Source of the DNA: Gammaproteobacteria bacterium
GTDB taxonomy: Bacteria > Pseudomonadota > Gammaproteobacteria > Halothiobacillales > Halothiobacillaceae
Length of the DNA stretch: 6,304 bases
Reading direction: 5' to 3'
Assembly: GCA_029335925.2 (NCBI GenBank)
Contig: JARJMX020000079.1
Location: forward strand, 1 to 6,304
Shown: piece by piece, positions 5,334-6,304 of the stretch
Layout: each line of letters starts with the position of its first letter
Numbering within the stretch: the first letter of the stretch is position 1
Translations under genes and position numbers: made by a program
Notes under the pieces: model-generated
Seen by the model: the letters and a program-made list of their open reading frames with translations, nothing else
Told to the model about the DNA's origin: nothing
Database searches by the model: none

Positions 5334-6304
5334 TGACGACCCTCGCCCTTTTTGTGCCGGGGCTGCTTGGTCCGTGGCCCGCCGAGATCCACCCGCCTAA
5401 GCCTCATGCCCCCACCCTGCGGCGCATGCTGGCCCGCGGCGATCGTCTAACCGTCGAGCCCCTTGGCTTTGAAGGTGCTCTCGCACGACTGTTCGGCTAT
5501 CAAGGTGAGGATCTGCCCTGGGCCGCACTCGGCCTGTGGGGCGAGATGGGCCAACGCCCGGAAGGCTATGTCCTGCGCCTTGACCCGGTCCACCTCAAGT
5601 TGGGCATGACCGATGCCATCGTCTTCGGCGGCCCTTCGTTGCGGCTGTCCATAGATGAGGCGCGGGCGCTGGCGGCCTCGGTTGAGTCCCATTTCCAAGA
5701 TCTCGGCTGGCGTCTCACCGTGGCCGCCTCCGAGCGCTGGTACCTGCAAACACCGCAAGCCTTCGATCTTGTCACCACGCCCCTGACCCGCGCGGTGGGG
5801 CGGGATGCCGGCCTGTTCAAGCCGGGCGGGGCAGACGCCACCCGCTGGCTCGCCTGGCTGACGGAAATTCAGATGCTGCTGCATGCGCACCCTGTGAATG
5901 AAGCACGGGAGGCCAAGGGGCTGCTAACCATCAATCACCTCTGGGCGTGGGGGGCGGGTATGCTGGGTGCCTTGTCCATCGGGGGCATGGACATCACCTT
6001 AGTCCATGCCGACCATCCCCTTGCGCGTGGTCTTGCCCATGCCGCGGCCCTGCCGGTGTACGACCTGCCCGAGCGCCTCAGCGACGGAGATGTCCTGAGC
6101 ATGGATGCGGGGCATTCCCTCGTCGTCCTCGACGATACCCTGCAGCCCTGGCTTGATGGTGATCATGAGGACTGGCTGGCTACGGTCGAAGGGCTGGAGG
6201 CGTGCTGGTTCGCCCCCCTCTGGCAGGCCATGGCGCGTGGTCAAGTGAGCGAGCTGATCCTCGACGCGGCCCAAGGGGGGCGCTGGCGGTTCAAGCGGAT
6301 GCAC
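5333..6304 (+). CDS. RpfE-type regulatory / phosphoglycerate-mutase-like protein, 3'-truncated
   Basis: An uninterrupted frame of 324 codons starts at ATG 5333, overlapping the previous stop as TGATG, and leaves the window without a stop. It resembles the family annotated as 'regulatory protein, RpfE type' or 'phosphoglycerate mutase' in beta- and gammaproteobacteria, named after Xanthomonas rpfE. Family-like features: a hydrophobic N-terminal strand with FVPGLLGPWP (7-16), LPWAALGLWGE (61-71), DPVHLKL (84-90), ERWYLQ (134-139), a segment with HPVNEARE (186-193), and NHLWAWGAG (201-209). The C-terminal part, about 240-324, is predicted soluble and ends within RWRFKRMH, close to the usual end of such proteins. 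I do not see a phosphoglycerate mutase active site, so that annotation should not be taken as activity. In Xanthomonas rpfE sits beside recJ, which makes recJ a plausible next gene. Function undetermined. Confidence 0.75.
   Translation, partial: MTTLALFVPGLLGPWPAEIHPPKPHAPTLRRMLARGDRLTVEPLGFEGALARLFGYQGEDLPWAALGLWGEMGQRPEGYVLRLDPVHLKLGMTDAIVFGGPSLRLSIDEARALAASVESHFQDLGWRLTVAASERWYLQTPQAFDLVTTPLTRAVGRDAGLFKPGGADATRWLAWLTEIQMLLHAHPVNEAREAKGLLTINHLWAWGAGMLGALSIGGMDITLVHADHPLARGLAHAAALPVYDLPERLSDGDVLSMDAGHSLVVLDDTLQPWLDGDHEDWLATVEGLEACWFAPLWQAMARGQVSELILDAAQGGRWRFKRMH

Noticed and set aside
5447..6304. Minus-strand frames (5447-5890 and 5999-6304) in the region where no complete plus-strand gene is closed
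   Set aside because: An uninterrupted 324-codon plus-strand frame with family motifs and a coupled start covers the whole region; these frames overlap it entirely.
5333..6304. Calling the last gene a true phosphoglycerate mutase
   Set aside because: No RHG motif of the cofactor-dependent type and no recognised metal-binding set of the independent type is visible; that name in related annotations appears to be inherited.

Overview
The window is a compact, GC-rich piece of a proteobacterial chromosome holding seven recognisable genes, two of them cut by the window edges, plus what looks like one decayed small gene. The rplM-rpsI pair, a Rep-type helicase, an ampD-ampE pair and an RpfE-type protein together point to a gammaproteobacterium or a close relative such as Acidithiobacillia. 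This is inferred from gene content and protein resemblance recalled from known families; no search was run.

Layout: the 3' three quarters of rplM (ribosomal protein L13) is followed after 15 nt by rpsI (S9), both on the plus strand, and then by a strong hairpin terminator. The long minus-strand gene rep converges on that terminator. About 280 nt separates the start of rep from ampD. That gap carries a short plus-strand reading frame with a very good Shine-Dalgarno sequence. It resembles the beginning of a DUF2173 protein but is frameshifted and truncated.

From about 3114 to the end of the window lies a plus-strand operon: ampD (anhydro-muropeptide amidase), ampE (inner-membrane protein), a histidine-phosphatase gene of the CobC/phosphoglycerate-mutase type, and an RpfE-type/'phosphoglycerate mutase-like' gene that runs off the right edge. 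The last three are tightly packed, with two successive TGATG stop/start overlaps that suggest translational coupling. AmpD and AmpE belong to cell-wall recycling and beta-lactamase signalling; the roles of the two downstream genes are not settled by the sequence.

I see no mobile element, CRISPR array, tRNA, rRNA or defence system. The points most worth checking are: a cluster of changes at normally invariant L13 positions in the first ~130 bases, many of them A-to-C, which looks like poor sequence quality at a contig edge; the decayed DUF2173-like gene; unusual residues in helicase motifs II and III of Rep; and the missing ATG for ampD. No new biological system is evident.
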